Assembly (NCBI RefSeq): GCF_943192995.1
Contig: NZ_CALPCP010000030.1
Span: forward strand, 1 to 41,252
DNA length: 41,252 nt
Origin: Flintibacter muris
Lineage (GTDB): Bacteria > Bacillota > Clostridia > Oscillospirales > Oscillospiraceae
Direction of reading: 5' to 3'
The notes below the pieces were generated by a model. That model was not told where the DNA came from. It ran no database searches and worked only from the letters and a program-made list of their open reading frames with translations. Numbering within the stretch: position 1 is the stretch's first letter; the number at the start of each line of letters is the position of its first letter. Shown in pieces: positions 22,809 to 31,388 of the stretch. The translations under genes were made by a program, and so were the position numbers.

Positions 22809-24881
22809 TTATTCCTCTGCCATAGCCTTGGCGGCGGCGATAGCTTTCTCCTGGGCGGCGGGGGGGCAGTCCTCATAGCGGACAAAGTGGAAGGTGTAGG
22901 ACCCCCGGGACTGAGTCATGGCCCGCAGGTCAATGGCGTAGGAGGTCATCTCGGCCATGGGGACCTCAGCCTCAATCACCTGGTCGCCGTCGCCGGTGGG
23001 GTTCATGCCCATCACGCGGCCCCGGCGCTTGTTCAGGTCGCCAATGACATCGCCCATGTAGCTGTCGGGCACGGTGACCTTCAGCTCGCCCACGGGCTCC
23101 AGCAGCACGGGGTTGGCCTCGGGCATGGCGGCCTTGTAGGCCAGCTGAGCGGCGGTCTTGAAGGCAATTTCGGAGGAGTCCACCGGGTGGTAGCTTCCGT
23201 CGTAGAGGACGGCTTTCAGGTTGACCACGGGGTAGCCTGCCAGGGGACCGTGGACGCAGGCCTCACGCAGGCCCTTCTCCACGGCGGGGAAGAAGTTCTT
23301 GGGGACGGAGCCGCCGAAGACCTCCTCGGCAAAAACCATCTGCTCCTCATCGGGGTTGGGCTCAAAGCGAATCCACACGTCGCCGAACTGGCCGGAACCG
23401 CCGGTCTGCTTCTTATGGCGGCCCTGCTTCTGGATGGTCTTGCGAATTTTCTCACGGTAGGGAACCCGGGTCTCGCTGAGGACGGCTTCCACGTTGAAGC
23501 GGCTTTTCAGCTTGGACACCAGCACGTCAATCTGGATGTCGCCGGTGCCGGTCAGCACCATCTGGTGGGTCTCGCCGTTGTTCACCAGAGTGAAAGAGGG
23601 GTCCTCCTCGTTCAGGCGGTACAGGCCCTGGGCCACCTTATCCTCCTGGCCCCGGGTTTTGGGGGCGATAGCAACGGAGTAGCAGGGCTCGGCGAAGGGA
23701 ATCTGCTTGAGGGCCACCACCTTGCGGCTGTCGCACAGGGTGTCGCCCGTCTTCACCTTGTCCATCTTGCCGATGGCGCCGATGTCGCCGCAGCTCAGGT
23801 CCTTGACCTCCTCGGCCTTCTTGCCCTTCATCACGTACAGGCGGCCCAGCTTTTCGGTGGCGCCGGTACGGGAGTTGACCAGGGTGAGGTCGGAGGTGAT
23901 GTGGCCGGACATGACCTTGATGAAGGAGTACTTGCCGTACTGGTCAGAGACGGTCTTGAACACAAATGCGGTGGGCACGCCGCCGGGAGAGACCACAAAC
24001 TCCTCGGTCTCGCCGTTCTGGAGGGTGGCCTTGTGGTAGTTGCCCTCCATGGGGGTGGGCAGCAGCTCCATAATGTAGTCCATCAGCATCAGGGAGCCCA
24101 TACAGCTGACGGCGGAGCCGCACAGCACCGGGAACAGGGACAGCTCCCGCACGCCCTGACGCAGGCCCTGGATCATCTCGGCGTAGGTGAAGTCCTCACC
24201 ACCGAAGAATTTTTCCATAAACTCCTCGCTGGTCTCGGCCACGGATTCCTTCAAAGCGTCGTTGAACTCGTCGATGACACCGGCCTTGCTTTCAGGCAGC
24301 TGGATCTCCACCCGCTGGAGCTTCTGCATCTCATAGGCCCGCTTGTTGAGCACGTCGATAATGCCGGTAACCTTTTTGTTGTCGTCCCAGATGGGGACCA
24401 CCAGGGGGGCAATCTTGTTGCCGTATTTCTCACGCAGGGCCTCGAAGGTGGCGTTGTAGTCGGAGTTGTCCTCGTCGGTCTTGGATATGTAGATGAAGCG
24501 GGGCATATTCCGCTCCTCGCAGTACTTCCAGGCCTTCTCCAGGCCCACGGAGATACCGTCCTTGGCAGAACAGACGATAATGGCGGCATCGGCGGCCCGC
24601 AGGGCCTCCATCACCTCGCCGGAGAAGTCGAACCCGCCTGGGGTGTCCAGCACGTTGATCTTACAGCCCTTAAACTCCAGGGGAGCCACGGCCAGGGAGA
24701 TGGAGATCTGGCGCTTGACCTCCTCGGGGTCGTAGTCGCAGACGGTGTTGCCGTCGGTAGCCCGGCCCATGCGGTCCAGGGCCTTGGTCATGTACAGCAG
24801 GCTCTCGGCCAGGGCGGTCTTTCCGCTGCCGCCATGTCCGATGAGGGCCACGTTGCGGATGTTTTGTACAGAATAGCTCAT
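22809..24881 (-). CDS. elongation factor G-like GTPase (EF-G paralogue)
   Basis: A 690-residue translational GTPase with the EF-G domain layout: G domain with GHGGSGKT (15-22), switch region RQISISLAVAPLEF, DTPGGFDF (79-86); domain II near 290-380; domains III-V ending GDVIGDLNKRRGRVMGM, the tip region of EF-G domain V. The G4 motif reads SKTD (133-136) in place of NKxD, and the Walker loop and switch I differ from canonical EF-G. This fits the EF-G-like (FusA2-type) paralogues of clostridia, whose role is not settled. ATG 24881 is preceded by AAGGAG; the frame extends four codons further to a GTG lying against that site. Confidence 0.88.
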   Translation of the reverse strand: MSYSVQNIRNVALIGHGGSGKTALAESLLYMTKALDRMGRATDGNTVCDYDPEEVKRQISISLAVAPLEFKGCKINVLDTPGGFDFSGEVMEALRAADAAIIVCSAKDGISVGLEKAWKYCEERNMPRFIYISKTDEDNSDYNATFEALREKYGNKIAPLVVPIWDDNKKVTGIIDVLNKRAYEMQKLQRVEIQLPESKAGVIDEFNDALKESVAETSEEFMEKFFGGEDFTYAEMIQGLRQGVRELSLFPVLCGSAVSCMGSLMLMDYIMELLPTPMEGNYHKATLQNGETEEFVVSPGGVPTAFVFKTVSDQYGKYSFIKVMSGHITSDLTLVNSRTGATEKLGRLYVMKGKKAEEVKDLSCGDIGAIGKMDKVKTGDTLCDSRKVVALKQIPFAEPCYSVAIAPKTRGQEDKVAQGLYRLNEEDPSFTLVNNGETHQMVLTGTGDIQIDVLVSKLKSRFNVEAVLSETRVPYREKIRKTIQKQGRHKKQTGGSGQFGDVWIRFEPNPDEEQMVFAEEVFGGSVPKNFFPAVEKGLREACVHGPLAGYPVVNLKAVLYDGSYHPVDSSEIAFKTAAQLAYKAAMPEANPVLLEPVGELKVTVPDSYMGDVIGDLNKRRGRVMGMNPTGDGDQVIEAEVPMAEMTSYAIDLRAMTQSRGSYTFHFVRYEDCPPAAQEKAIAAAKAMAEE

Positions 24882-24956
24882 AGTTGGTTCCACTCCTTAT
24901 CGTTTGAGTATCGCCCTGAACAATACCCGTTCAAGGGGCGTTACACGCTATTGGTT

Positions 24957-24985
24957 ATTATACATGAAAAGAGGCATTCTGACAA
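24957..24985 (-). promoter_or_regulatory. promoter of the EF-G-like gene
   Basis: On the minus strand TTGTCA (24985-24980), 17-base spacer, TATAAT (24962-24957). The leader would be about 70 bases. Confidence 0.65.
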
Positions 24986-25015
24986 CTGTTTTTTTGAGGG
25001 ATTTTGGCCGAGGGT

Positions 25016-25053
25016 GAAAACGGCCCTCCGCACTGGGCGGAGAGCCGTTTTCG
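25016..25053 (-). terminator. intrinsic terminator of the dus-sigma-anti-sigma operon
   Basis: Stem with arms GAAAACGGC-CTCCGC and GCGGAG-GCCGTTTTC around a short loop, reading into TTTTC on the minus strand just after the anti-sigma stop codon. The A/T ends are symmetrical, so it could work both ways. Confidence 0.75.
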
Positions 25054-25055
25054 TT

Positions 25056-25856
25056 TCATCCCCTCCGCACAATCAGAGCGCACCGCGCCCCAGTCGGAGA
25101 GGGAAAAATCTCAGTAGTTCCAGCAATCATACCCTGCTCGAAGGCCAGCTTCTCAATCGCGGCCAGCTCCTCCGCGGTAAGCCAGGTGTAGACGTCTCCG
25201 CCAGCCTCCTCATCATAAACCACTGCGGCGTCCGGGGGGAGCACCTCCTCCGCGCCCTGGGGCAGGCGGTCCAAAATCAGGGTGACCTCCGCATAGGCCC
25301 AGTCGCCGGAAAGGCCGTCCGCACTGGAATCAGGAAATGCTTTCTGCGCGTCCAGCGGCGCCTCATCCATGGCCTCCGGGGCGGCGTAGGCGGCGATCTG
25401 AGGGGCGTCTCCGTCCTCCGGCAGGGCCTCGCAGGCGGAGACATCTTCAAGCTCCTCCGCCGCGTCCCGATTGAAGCTACGCACTGTCACATCCATTATT
25501 TCTCTCTTGTCCAAATACCGGGGCCTGGATGCGCCGTACAGCCCCACCGCCAGCACCAGACAGGCGGCCAGCCCGGCCAGGGCCCGGACCTGGGGCCGCT
25601 TGAACAGGGGGATCACCTTTGGCTTTTCCTCCGCCCGGATGCGGTCCATCACGCCCTGGGCAAAGCCCTCGGGGGCGGGGACCTCCTCCAAATGGGCAAA
25701 GGCCTCCCGGGCCTCCTCCATCTGCTCCCAGACAATCCGGCATTGGGCACAGCCGGCAAGGTGCAGCTCCACCTCCTCCGCCTCATCCCGGGTCAGCTCC
25801 CGGTCCACGCGGGCGGAGAGCAGCTCATAATACCGGTCACAGGCCACGGGCTTCAC
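25056..25856 (-). CDS. zinc-finger anti-sigma factor, membrane-anchored
   Basis: A 266-residue protein. The N-terminal anti-sigma zinc finger is ELTRDEAEEVELHLAGCAQCR (H-x3-C-x2-C). A single membrane span lies near 91-109 (VRALAGLAACLVLAVGLYGA). An acidic, Ala-rich external region of about 150 residues follows, with no recognisable domain. It starts with GTG 25856, overlapping the sigma gene stop (GTGA), so the two are made together. It should hold the neighbouring ECF sigma factor at the membrane until a signal releases it; the signal is unknown. Confidence 0.88.
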   Translation of the reverse strand: MKPVACDRYYELLSARVDRELTRDEAEEVELHLAGCAQCRIVWEQMEEAREAFAHLEEVPAPEGFAQGVMDRIRAEEKPKVIPLFKRPQVRALAGLAACLVLAVGLYGASRPRYLDKREIMDVTVRSFNRDAAEELEDVSACEALPEDGDAPQIAAYAAPEAMDEAPLDAQKAFPDSSADGLSGDWAYAEVTLILDRLPQGAEEVLPPDAAVVYDEEAGGDVYTWLTAEELAAIEKLAFEQGMIAGTTEIFPSPTGARCALIVRRG

Positions 25857-26464
25857 CCCCTTTCTTCCTTCTTTACCGGTTTAGACGGCATCTTCCAAAA
25901 AAAGTTCCCGTCCTCCAGCAAAATTTTTCGCAGATTCATCCGGGCCCGGGCAATGCGGGACTTCACCGTCCCCAAATCCAGGTCCAGCTTTTCCCCAATC
26001 TCCTGGTAGCTCAGCCCGGACAGCTCACGGAGCACCAGAATCTCCCGCTGCCAGTCGGGCAGCCGGTCCAGCCCTTGGGCCAGGGCCCGCCCCCGCTCCG
26101 ACTGTTCCAGCAACCGCTGAGGGTCCTGCTCCCAAAGAAAGGGCTCTGCCCAGCCGCTGTCCGGGTCGTCCAGCGACACCGACGGCTCCACCGCCTCCCG
26201 CCGCTTTTTCTTCCGCAGGTAGTCGATACACACGTTTGTGGTCAACCGGTACAGCCAGGTGGAGAAGAAGCTCCCGCCCCGAAAGGCGGGCAACCCTTGC
26301 CACGCCTTGACAAAGGCCTCCTGAGCCAGGTCCGCTGCCTCCTCCCGGTCACCCACCAGCCGCAGGGCCAGGGAAAAGACCTTATTCTGATTGTCCAGCA
26401 CCAGCTGCTCAAAGGCGGACTGGTCGCCCTTTTTCGCCCGTTCCACCAGCTCCTGGTCAGTCAC
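25853..26464 (-). CDS. ECF-type RNA polymerase sigma factor
   Basis: A 203-residue extracytoplasmic-function sigma factor. Region 2 covers about 20-90 (YRLTTNVCIDYLRKKKRR is its promoter-melting end) with DLAQEAFVKAWQGLPAF. Region 4 covers about 130-185 (LPDWQREILVLRELSGLSYQ, EIGEKLDLDLGTVKSRIARA). A short linker rich in acidic residues joins them. Start is GTG 26464 after AAGGGGGG. It is followed by its anti-sigma factor and preceded by dus with a 15-base gap, so it is also read from the dus promoter. Confidence 0.92.
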   Translation of the reverse strand: MTDQELVERAKKGDQSAFEQLVLDNQNKVFSLALRLVGDREEAADLAQEAFVKAWQGLPAFRGGSFFSTWLYRLTTNVCIDYLRKKKRREAVEPSVSLDDPDSGWAEPFLWEQDPQRLLEQSERGRALAQGLDRLPDWQREILVLRELSGLSYQEIGEKLDLDLGTVKSRIARARMNLRKILLEDGNFFWKMPSKPVKKEERG

Positions 26465-26479
26465 GGCAGTTCCCCCCTT

Positions 26480-27451
26480 CTAACACAAATCCCGCTTGAT
26501 GCCCGCCGTCACCCGGTAGACGTCCTCCAGGGTGGTAATTTTCACAATCTGCTCCTTATAATACCCCGCGTGGGGGACCCCCTTCAAATACCAGGCGTAC
26601 TGCTTCCGGGCCTCCAGGCAGGCGATCTTCTCCCCCTTGTTAGCGGCGGCCATCTCAAACTGGCGGACGGCAGTGTCACACCGCTCCGAGAGGGGAGGGA
26701 GGTCCGGGATAGGCTCTCCCCTCAAGGCCGCCCTGCACTGGGCGAACAGCCAGGGGTTGCCGAACACCCCCCGGCCAATCATGGCCATGTCCGCCCCGGT
26801 GTATTTCAGGATACGGGGGGCATCGGTCCCCTTGAACACATCCCCGTTGGCAATAACCGGAATGCTCACCGCCTTTTTGACCTCACGAATCCAGTCCCAG
26901 TTGGCGGTTCCGGCGTACATTTGCACCTTGGTCCTCCCGTGGACGGCCACAGCGGACACCCCGGCCTCCTCCATGGCTTTGGCGAACTCCACGCAGTTGA
27001 TGGAGCCCTTGTCCCAGCCCAGGCGGAATTTCACCGTCACCGGGCATTTGGCTCCTTTAATCACCGCTTCGGCCACCCTGACGGCTAAATCGGGATTTTT
27101 CATCAGCCCGGAGCCGTCCCCGGAGTTGGCAACCTTGGGGACGGGACAGCCCATGTTGATATCAATCATGTCCGCCCCGGACACCTCATGGGCAATGGCC
27201 GCCCCCTCCTCCATGCACACCGGATCGCTGCCGAAGATCTGGGCGGCGGCGGGGGTCTCGTTCTCACCCATCTGCAAAAGGGGGATGGTTTTTTTATCCT
27301 GATAGCACAGGGCTTTGGCGCTGACCATTTCTGTACAGGTAAGCCCCGCCCCCTGCTCCCGGCAAATCGTCCGGAAGGCCATATCCGTCACCCCGGCCAT
27401 GGGGCCCAGGGCCAGGGGTGTTTCGATTTCAATTCCTCCAATGGTGACCAT
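26480..27451 (-). CDS. tRNA-dihydrouridine synthase (Dus family)
   Basis: A 323-residue FMN enzyme that reduces uridines in tRNA. Motifs: LALGPMAGVTDMAFRTICRE at the N-terminus, AAAQIFGSDP, DINMGCPVPKVANSGDGSGL with the catalytic Cys, AVHGRTKVQMYAG, and PVIANGDVF / MIGRGVFGNPWLF for flavin phosphate binding. ATG 27451 follows GAGGT closely; a longer frame to 27520 would include the promoter. It is first in an operon with a sigma factor and its anti-sigma factor. Confidence 0.93.
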   Translation of the reverse strand: MVTIGGIEIETPLALGPMAGVTDMAFRTICREQGAGLTCTEMVSAKALCYQDKKTIPLLQMGENETPAAAQIFGSDPVCMEEGAAIAHEVSGADMIDINMGCPVPKVANSGDGSGLMKNPDLAVRVAEAVIKGAKCPVTVKFRLGWDKGSINCVEFAKAMEEAGVSAVAVHGRTKVQMYAGTANWDWIREVKKAVSIPVIANGDVFKGTDAPRILKYTGADMAMIGRGVFGNPWLFAQCRAALRGEPIPDLPPLSERCDTAVRQFEMAAANKGEKIACLEARKQYAWYLKGVPHAGYYKEQIVKITTLEDVYRVTAGIKRDLC

Positions 27452-27479
27452 AGCTACCTCGTGAAAAAAGATTTTTTCC

Positions 27480-27508
27480 ATTGTATCATGTCCACTGACC
27501 GTTGACAA
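27480..27508 (-). promoter_or_regulatory. promoter of the dus-sigma-anti-sigma operon
   Basis: On the minus strand TTGTCA (27508-27503), 17-base spacer, TACAAT (27485-27480). It excludes the longer dus start at 27520. Confidence 0.65.
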
Positions 27509-27569
27509 GAGCTGTTCCAACCATTAAAATGAGAAAAACGATACTTTATCACAGTGAGGAGAGCAAACC

Positions 27570-28814
27570 ATGGAACTGAAGGCTTTACATGCTGCCCTGA
27601 TGGGCATCTCCGCCCACCGGGAACTGCTGGCCCCCCTGACCGGGGTGGCTGGGATGGTGAGTGAGAACAGCGGCCCCGATGTCCGTGTGATGGAAAACGC
27701 TGAACGGCTGCTGCACTTTTTAAAGCACGGTTACGGGGAGAACGCCCTGGATTTCTACATCCGTCTGTTCCATTCCCTGCGTCTGGCAGGCTGCGAGGGG
27801 CTGGGGGACTGGCTGTGGGACTTTCTGCGGTATAATGAGACCCTCTACTCCCGGCTTATCGACCAGGGGAAATCCGATCCCGCCCTGGAGAACGCCGCCC
27901 GGCGGGACATTGAGACGCTGGTCCTGCTGGCTGAGACCGACTGCGACCGCTTTATTGACGCCATGAAGCCTCTGCTGGGCAATGAGTACGCCACAGTGCT
28001 GGCCGGACTGCCCAGATGGCGGGCGGCGGCCCCCTTTGACTTTGACTCTGTCACCCAATTTTACAAGGACCACGGGGCGGGTCAGTTCGCCAAATACCGG
28101 GCCTTTTTATGGGAGGACGGCCAGCTGATCCCGGTGGCCGACCCGGACTGTCCCCATCCGGAGGAGCTGCTGGGCTATGAGTACCAGCGGAGCATGGTGG
28201 AGCAGAACACCCGGCTGATGATGGCCGGGCGGCTGGCCAACAACGTGCTCCTCTTCGGCGACGGCGGCACCGGCAAATCGGCCACGGTGAAGTCCATGCT
28301 CTACCTGCCCGGTATGGAGGACCTATGCCTGATAGAGGTGGAAAAGGAAAACCTCACTGGCATGCCCAATCTCATCCGCTCTCTGGCCGGGCGGCGGCAG
28401 AAGTTTATCCTGTTTATTGACGACCTGGCCTTTGACCAGGACGACAAGACTTACTCCGCCCTGAAAACCATTCTGGAGGGTACCCTGGAGAAGCGGCCCG
28501 CCAACGTGTGCATCTGCGCCACCTCCAACCGGCGGCATCTGGTGCGTCAGACCTTTGCCGACCGGGCGGGGGATGAGGTGGACACCTTTGAGACCATCTC
28601 GGAAAAAACCGCCCTGGCCGAGCGCTTCGGCCTGCGTATCCCCTACCTGACCATGAACAAGGCGGACTATCTGGCCCTGGTGGACCATCTGGCCGCCCGG
28701 GCGGGGGTGGACATGCCCGCCGACCGGCTCCATGCCCAGGCCATGACCTGGGAGATCCGCCACGCCGGGCGAACCCCCCGGGTGGCCCGGCAGTTTGTGG
28801 CCAGCCTGGCATAG
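27570..28814 (+). CDS. DUF815-family AAA+ ATPase
   Basis: A 414-residue protein. The N-terminal 200 residues are helical with no known domain. The ATPase part has Walker A LLFGDGGTGKSATVK (GDGGTGKS at 230-237), Walker B KFILFIDDLAF (279-289), a sensor-like ICATSNRRHLV, and a C-terminal lid with arginines. DUF815 proteins are widespread in clostridia and proteobacteria, but their role is not established; fold and motifs suggest a remodelling ATPase. GAGGAG precedes ATG 27570. A small unknown gene follows after 18 bases and is probably co-transcribed. Confidence 0.88.
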   Translation: MELKALHAALMGISAHRELLAPLTGVAGMVSENSGPDVRVMENAERLLHFLKHGYGENALDFYIRLFHSLRLAGCEGLGDWLWDFLRYNETLYSRLIDQGKSDPALENAARRDIETLVLLAETDCDRFIDAMKPLLGNEYATVLAGLPRWRAAAPFDFDSVTQFYKDHGAGQFAKYRAFLWEDGQLIPVADPDCPHPEELLGYEYQRSMVEQNTRLMMAGRLANNVLLFGDGGTGKSATVKSMLYLPGMEDLCLIEVEKENLTGMPNLIRSLAGRRQKFILFIDDLAFDQDDKTYSALKTILEGTLEKRPANVCICATSNRRHLVRQTFADRAGDEVDTFETISEKTALAERFGLRIPYLTMNKADYLALVDHLAARAGVDMPADRLHAQAMTWEIRHAGRTPRVARQFVASLA

Positions 28815-28832
28815 CAAAGAAAGGATATCAAT

Positions 28833-29135
28833 ATGAAAAACGTTGTACTCAGCGCAGATGGGGACCGGGTGGTCTACTCCGTACCCGACGCAGTCGCCAG
28901 CCGGTTGGAGGACTACTGTATGGAGTTCTGCTGTCATTGGCTGCCTGACAGCCCTCATGCGCAGCGATATCGAATCAACGGTGTCTTATGCTACAACGAG
29001 GCGGATTTCATTGACTATCTCAACCGGTGGCTTTTTCCGGACCAGCCGTCTGTGCTGGTGGAAAACCTGGGGTGGATCCAATTTGACCAGCAGCTGCCTG
29101 AGCCCTACCGGAGCTGCCCGCAATTTAACTTCTGA
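28833..29135 (+). CDS. small unknown protein downstream of DUF815 ATPase
   Basis: A 100-residue protein (KNVVLSADGDRVVYSVPDAV, then CMEFCCHWLPDSPHAQRY, ending SCPQFNF), with paired cysteines but no spacing that clearly fits a metal site and no signal peptide. I do not recognise a family. AAAGGAT lies about 7 bases before the ATG. Codon use fits the neighbours, so it is likely a real gene. Close coupling to the DUF815 ATPase makes it a candidate partner or substrate. Confidence 0.7.
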   Translation: MKNVVLSADGDRVVYSVPDAVASRLEDYCMEFCCHWLPDSPHAQRYRINGVLCYNEADFIDYLNRWLFPDQPSVLVENLGWIQFDQQLPEPYRSCPQFNF

Positions 29136-29138
29136 CTC

Positions 29139-29189
29139 TTGACAGCCCGCAGCAACCATGTTATCATCATACAGACCGCCGGTCTGTAT
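29139..29189 (+). promoter_or_regulatory. promoter and palindromic operator of the TetR gene
   Basis: TTGACA (29139-29144), 17-base spacer, TATCAT (29162-29167), followed directly by a perfect 9-3-9 palindrome at 29169-29189 with arms ATACAGACC and GGTCTGTAT covering the expected start of transcription. A closely similar site stands before the MFS gene at 30069-30089. Confidence 0.75.
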
Positions 29190-29208
29190 TTAGAAGGGAG
29201 GGGCCAGA

Positions 29209-29844
29209 ATGGCCCGGAACAAACACCCGGAGCAGACCATACAGCTCATTCTGGACACCGCCTCCCGGCTCTTTTTCCAGAAGGGCTACGACCAGACCAC
29301 CCTCCAGGACATCATCAACGCCACCAAGCTGTCCAAAGGGGCCATCTACCACCATTTTGCCTCCAAGGAGGCAATCATCATCGCCGTGGTGGACCAGGTG
29401 GGAGAAGTACAACGTGCCGTACTGGCAGAAGTTCGAGACCGGAAAGGTCTCACCGGGGCGGAGAAGCTGCGGGAGCTGTTCCGCACCTCCATGCAGTTGT
29501 CCTTCCAGGGGAAGATTCTCCACATGCTGCCCTTCCTCATCGAAAACCCCAAATTCATGACCCTCCAGATGCAGAGTATCCTGGGGGAGGCCGCCCCGGA
29601 TTATGTCCTGCCCGTCCTGCGGGAAGGTATCGCTGACGGCTCCATCCGGACCGATCACCCGGAGGAGTTGTCCGAAGTGCTGCTCCTGATGGCCGATCTG
29701 TGGCTCCACCCCATTCTTCGGCCCAGCACCCCGGAGCAGGTCCGGGCCCGGTGCGCCTTCTTCAACCAGTTCACCCGGCAGTACGGCTTTGAGCTGCTGG
29801 ACGGGGAGATCATCGACGCGATGGTGGAGTTCTGCCGCACCTGA
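29209..29844 (+). CDS. TetR-family transcriptional repressor
   Basis: A 211-residue regulator. The N-terminal TetR helix-turn-helix is at about 10-55 (ILDTASRLFFQKGYDQTTLQ, DIINATKLSKGAIYHHFASK). The remaining helical domain would bind a ligand and dimerise. GGGAGGGG precedes ATG 29209. Matching operators before this gene and before the MFS exporter indicate that it represses itself and the exporter until an effector, probably an exported compound, releases it. Confidence 0.92.
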   Translation: MARNKHPEQTIQLILDTASRLFFQKGYDQTTLQDIINATKLSKGAIYHHFASKEAIIIAVVDQVGEVQRAVLAEVRDRKGLTGAEKLRELFRTSMQLSFQGKILHMLPFLIENPKFMTLQMQSILGEAAPDYVLPVLREGIADGSIRTDHPEELSEVLLLMADLWLHPILRPSTPEQVRARCAFFNQFTRQYGFELLDGEIIDAMVEFCRT

Positions 29845-29860
29845 AGGCTGCACAAAGAAG

Positions 29861-29880
29861 CCTCCCTTTGCAAGGGGCCC
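29861..29880. repeat. fragment of a family C repeat
   Basis: CCTCCCTTTGCAAGGGG after the TetR gene resembles the outer hairpin of the family C units at 22607-22733, but the inner part is missing. Confidence 0.35.
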
Positions 29881-29910
29881 TGATGCCGTAGCAGGCAGGA
29901 TCATGGAGGA

Positions 29911-29939
29911 CCGGCGCGCCAAGGTTGGCGCGCCCTACA
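29911..29939. repeat. dispersed palindromic repeat, family B (short unit)
   Basis: CCGGCGCGCC, AAGGTT, GGCGCGCCCTACA: a short inverted repeat sharing GGCGCGCC and CGCCCTACA with the larger family B units at 32596-32673, 37303-37371 and 39965-39992. Confidence 0.55.
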
Positions 29940-29980
29940 AAATAAAACTGCCTATAGCAATCATCAGATTTGCTGGCATA

Positions 29981-30058
29981 TGTAGGGGCGGCTTGTGGCC
30001 TCCCACCTGTCACAGGCAGACCTGTTTGTTTCTGAGGGCGGCCGCTGGCCGCCCCTAC
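29981..30058. repeat. dispersed palindromic repeat, family A
   Basis: Begins TGTAGGGGCGGCTTGTGGCC and ends GGCCGCTGGCCGCCCCTAC, so the ends are inverted copies, with a smaller CCTGTCACAGGCAG inverted part inside. It fills most of the space before the MFS promoter region. Confidence 0.65.
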
Positions 30059-30068
30059 TCAGCACCTT

Positions 30069-30089
30069 ATACAAACCGACGGTCGGTTT
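30069..30089. promoter_or_regulatory. TetR operator before the MFS exporter gene
   Basis: A palindrome with arms AAACCGAC and GTCGGTTT (30073-30089) within a 21-base block that agrees at 17 positions with the operator at 29169-29189 (shared ATACA, ACCG, CGGTC). It lies 22 bases before the MFS start codon. Confidence 0.7.
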
Positions 30090-30110
30090 CATTCAGAAAG
30101 GAGCATATCT

Positions 30111-31346
30111 ATGGAAGCACAAAAAAGCACACTGTTCACCCGGGACTTTACTCTGGTGGTCATTGGCCAGATTATCTCTCTGTTCGGCAATGCCATCCTC
30201 CACTTCGCCCTGCCCCTGTACCTGCTGCGGGAGACCGGCTCCCTCACCCTCTTTGGCGCAGTGAACGCCTGTTCCTTTGTCCCCATGCTGCTTATGGGCC
30301 CCATTGGCGGCACGGCGGCGGACCGAGTAAACAAGCGGAACGTGATGGTGGTCCTGGACTTTCTCACCGCCGGGCTCACCCTGTGTTACTGCCTGCTGTG
30401 GGGCAAAGTCCCCCTGGTTCCTCTTATTATTGTAACGCTGATGCTGCTTTACGCCATCGCCGGGGCCTACCAGCCCGCCGTTCAGGCCAGCCTGCCCCTG
30501 CTCCTGGCCCCTGACCATCTCACCCAGGGCAATGCCGTCATCAATATGGTGAACACCCTGGCCAATCTCCTGGGTCCGGTTCTGGGTGGGGTCATCTTTG
30601 GCCTTTGGGGACTGGGCCCCATTCTGGCCATTGGCGGTGTGTGCTTCTTCTGCTCGGCGGTGATGGAGATTTTTATTCATATCCCCCATGTCAAGCGTCC
30701 CCGTTCGGTCGGAGTGCTGGCTACAGCGGCCCAGGACCTGTCTGAAAGCTGGCGGTACATCTCCAGGCAGCGGCCTGTGTTTCTGTCAGTAACGCTGGTG
30801 CTGGCCGCCTTCAATCTGCTGATGTCGGCGGCCATGATTGTGGGGGTTCCCGGCCTGATCGCCGGAGTGCTGGGAATGAGCGACGCCTACCTGGGCCTGA
30901 CCCAGGGGGCCATGGGGCTGGGCGGCCTGCTGGGCGGAATGCTGGCCGGAGTACTGGGAAACCGTCTGCGTCCCCGGCATGGGCCGTTATTTATGCTGCT
31001 GTGCTCGGGGATGGCGGGGGTGATGGGGCTTGCTATGCTGCCCGGTGTGCCCGCCCTGGTCAGCTATTGGGTGCTCACCGCCATGTCCCTTTCCACTATG
31101 TCCGCCGCCATGATGTTCACCATTGTGCTCCTCACTCTGGTCCAGTCCCAGGTGCCCGGCCAGCTGCTGGGCAAGGTGATTGCCTGCATCCAGGCGGTGG
31201 CCAACTGCGCCTCCCCCTTGGGCCAGGCAGGGTACGGATTCCTCTTTGACCATCTGCCCCCTTGGACCATCCTGCTGGGGGGAGCCGCCCTGTCTGCTCT
31301 GGTGGCCCTGGGGTCCCGGAGGGTGTTCCGGCAGCTGGAGGCATAA
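30111..31346 (+). CDS. MFS drug-type efflux transporter
   Basis: A 411-residue membrane protein with about 12 hydrophobic segments in two halves (first segment [20 protein letters not shown]; loop 2-3 [18 protein letters not shown] is the MFS motif A region). The overall look is that of the MefA/TetP-like multidrug and macrolide exporters. AAAGGAG precedes ATG 30111. The TetR-type operator just ahead makes this a regulated efflux pump; the substrate cannot be told. Confidence 0.88.
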   Translation: MEAQKSTLFTRDFTLVVIGQIISLFGNAILHFALPLYLLRETGSLTLFGAVNACSFVPMLLMGPIGGTAADRVNKRNVMVVLDFLTAGLTLCYCLLWGKVPLVPLIIVTLMLLYAIAGAYQPAVQASLPLLLAPDHLTQGNAVINMVNTLANLLGPVLGGVIFGLWGLGPILAIGGVCFFCSAVMEIFIHIPHVKRPRSVGVLATAAQDLSESWRYISRQRPVFLSVTLVLAAFNLLMSAAMIVGVPGLIAGVLGMSDAYLGLTQGAMGLGGLLGGMLAGVLGNRLRPRHGPLFMLLCSGMAGVMGLAMLPGVPALVSYWVLTAMSLSTMSAAMMFTIVLLTLVQSQVPGQLLGKVIACIQAVANCASPLGQAGYGFLFDHLPPWTILLGGAALSALVALGSRRVFRQLEA

Positions 31347-31371
31347 AAAATCCCCCGACCTGGTCGGGGGA
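31344..31371 (-). terminator. intrinsic terminator of the rpmG-secE-nusG-rplKA operon
   Basis: On the minus strand ATCCCCCGACC and GGTCGGGGGAT form a hairpin followed by TTTTTT, 18 bases after the rplA stop. The convergent MFS gene may share it, but on the plus strand the T run is missing. It shows that rplJ and rplL are not read with this operon. Confidence 0.85.
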
Positions 31372-31388
31372 TTACTATGTCAGTCAAA

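Noticed and set aside
22761..26009. A 1082-codon open frame on the plus strand
   Set aside because: It is antisense to the EF-G-like and anti-sigma genes, rich in His/Gly/Val/Leu as expected from reverse reading of GC-rich codons, and has no domain or ribosome binding site.
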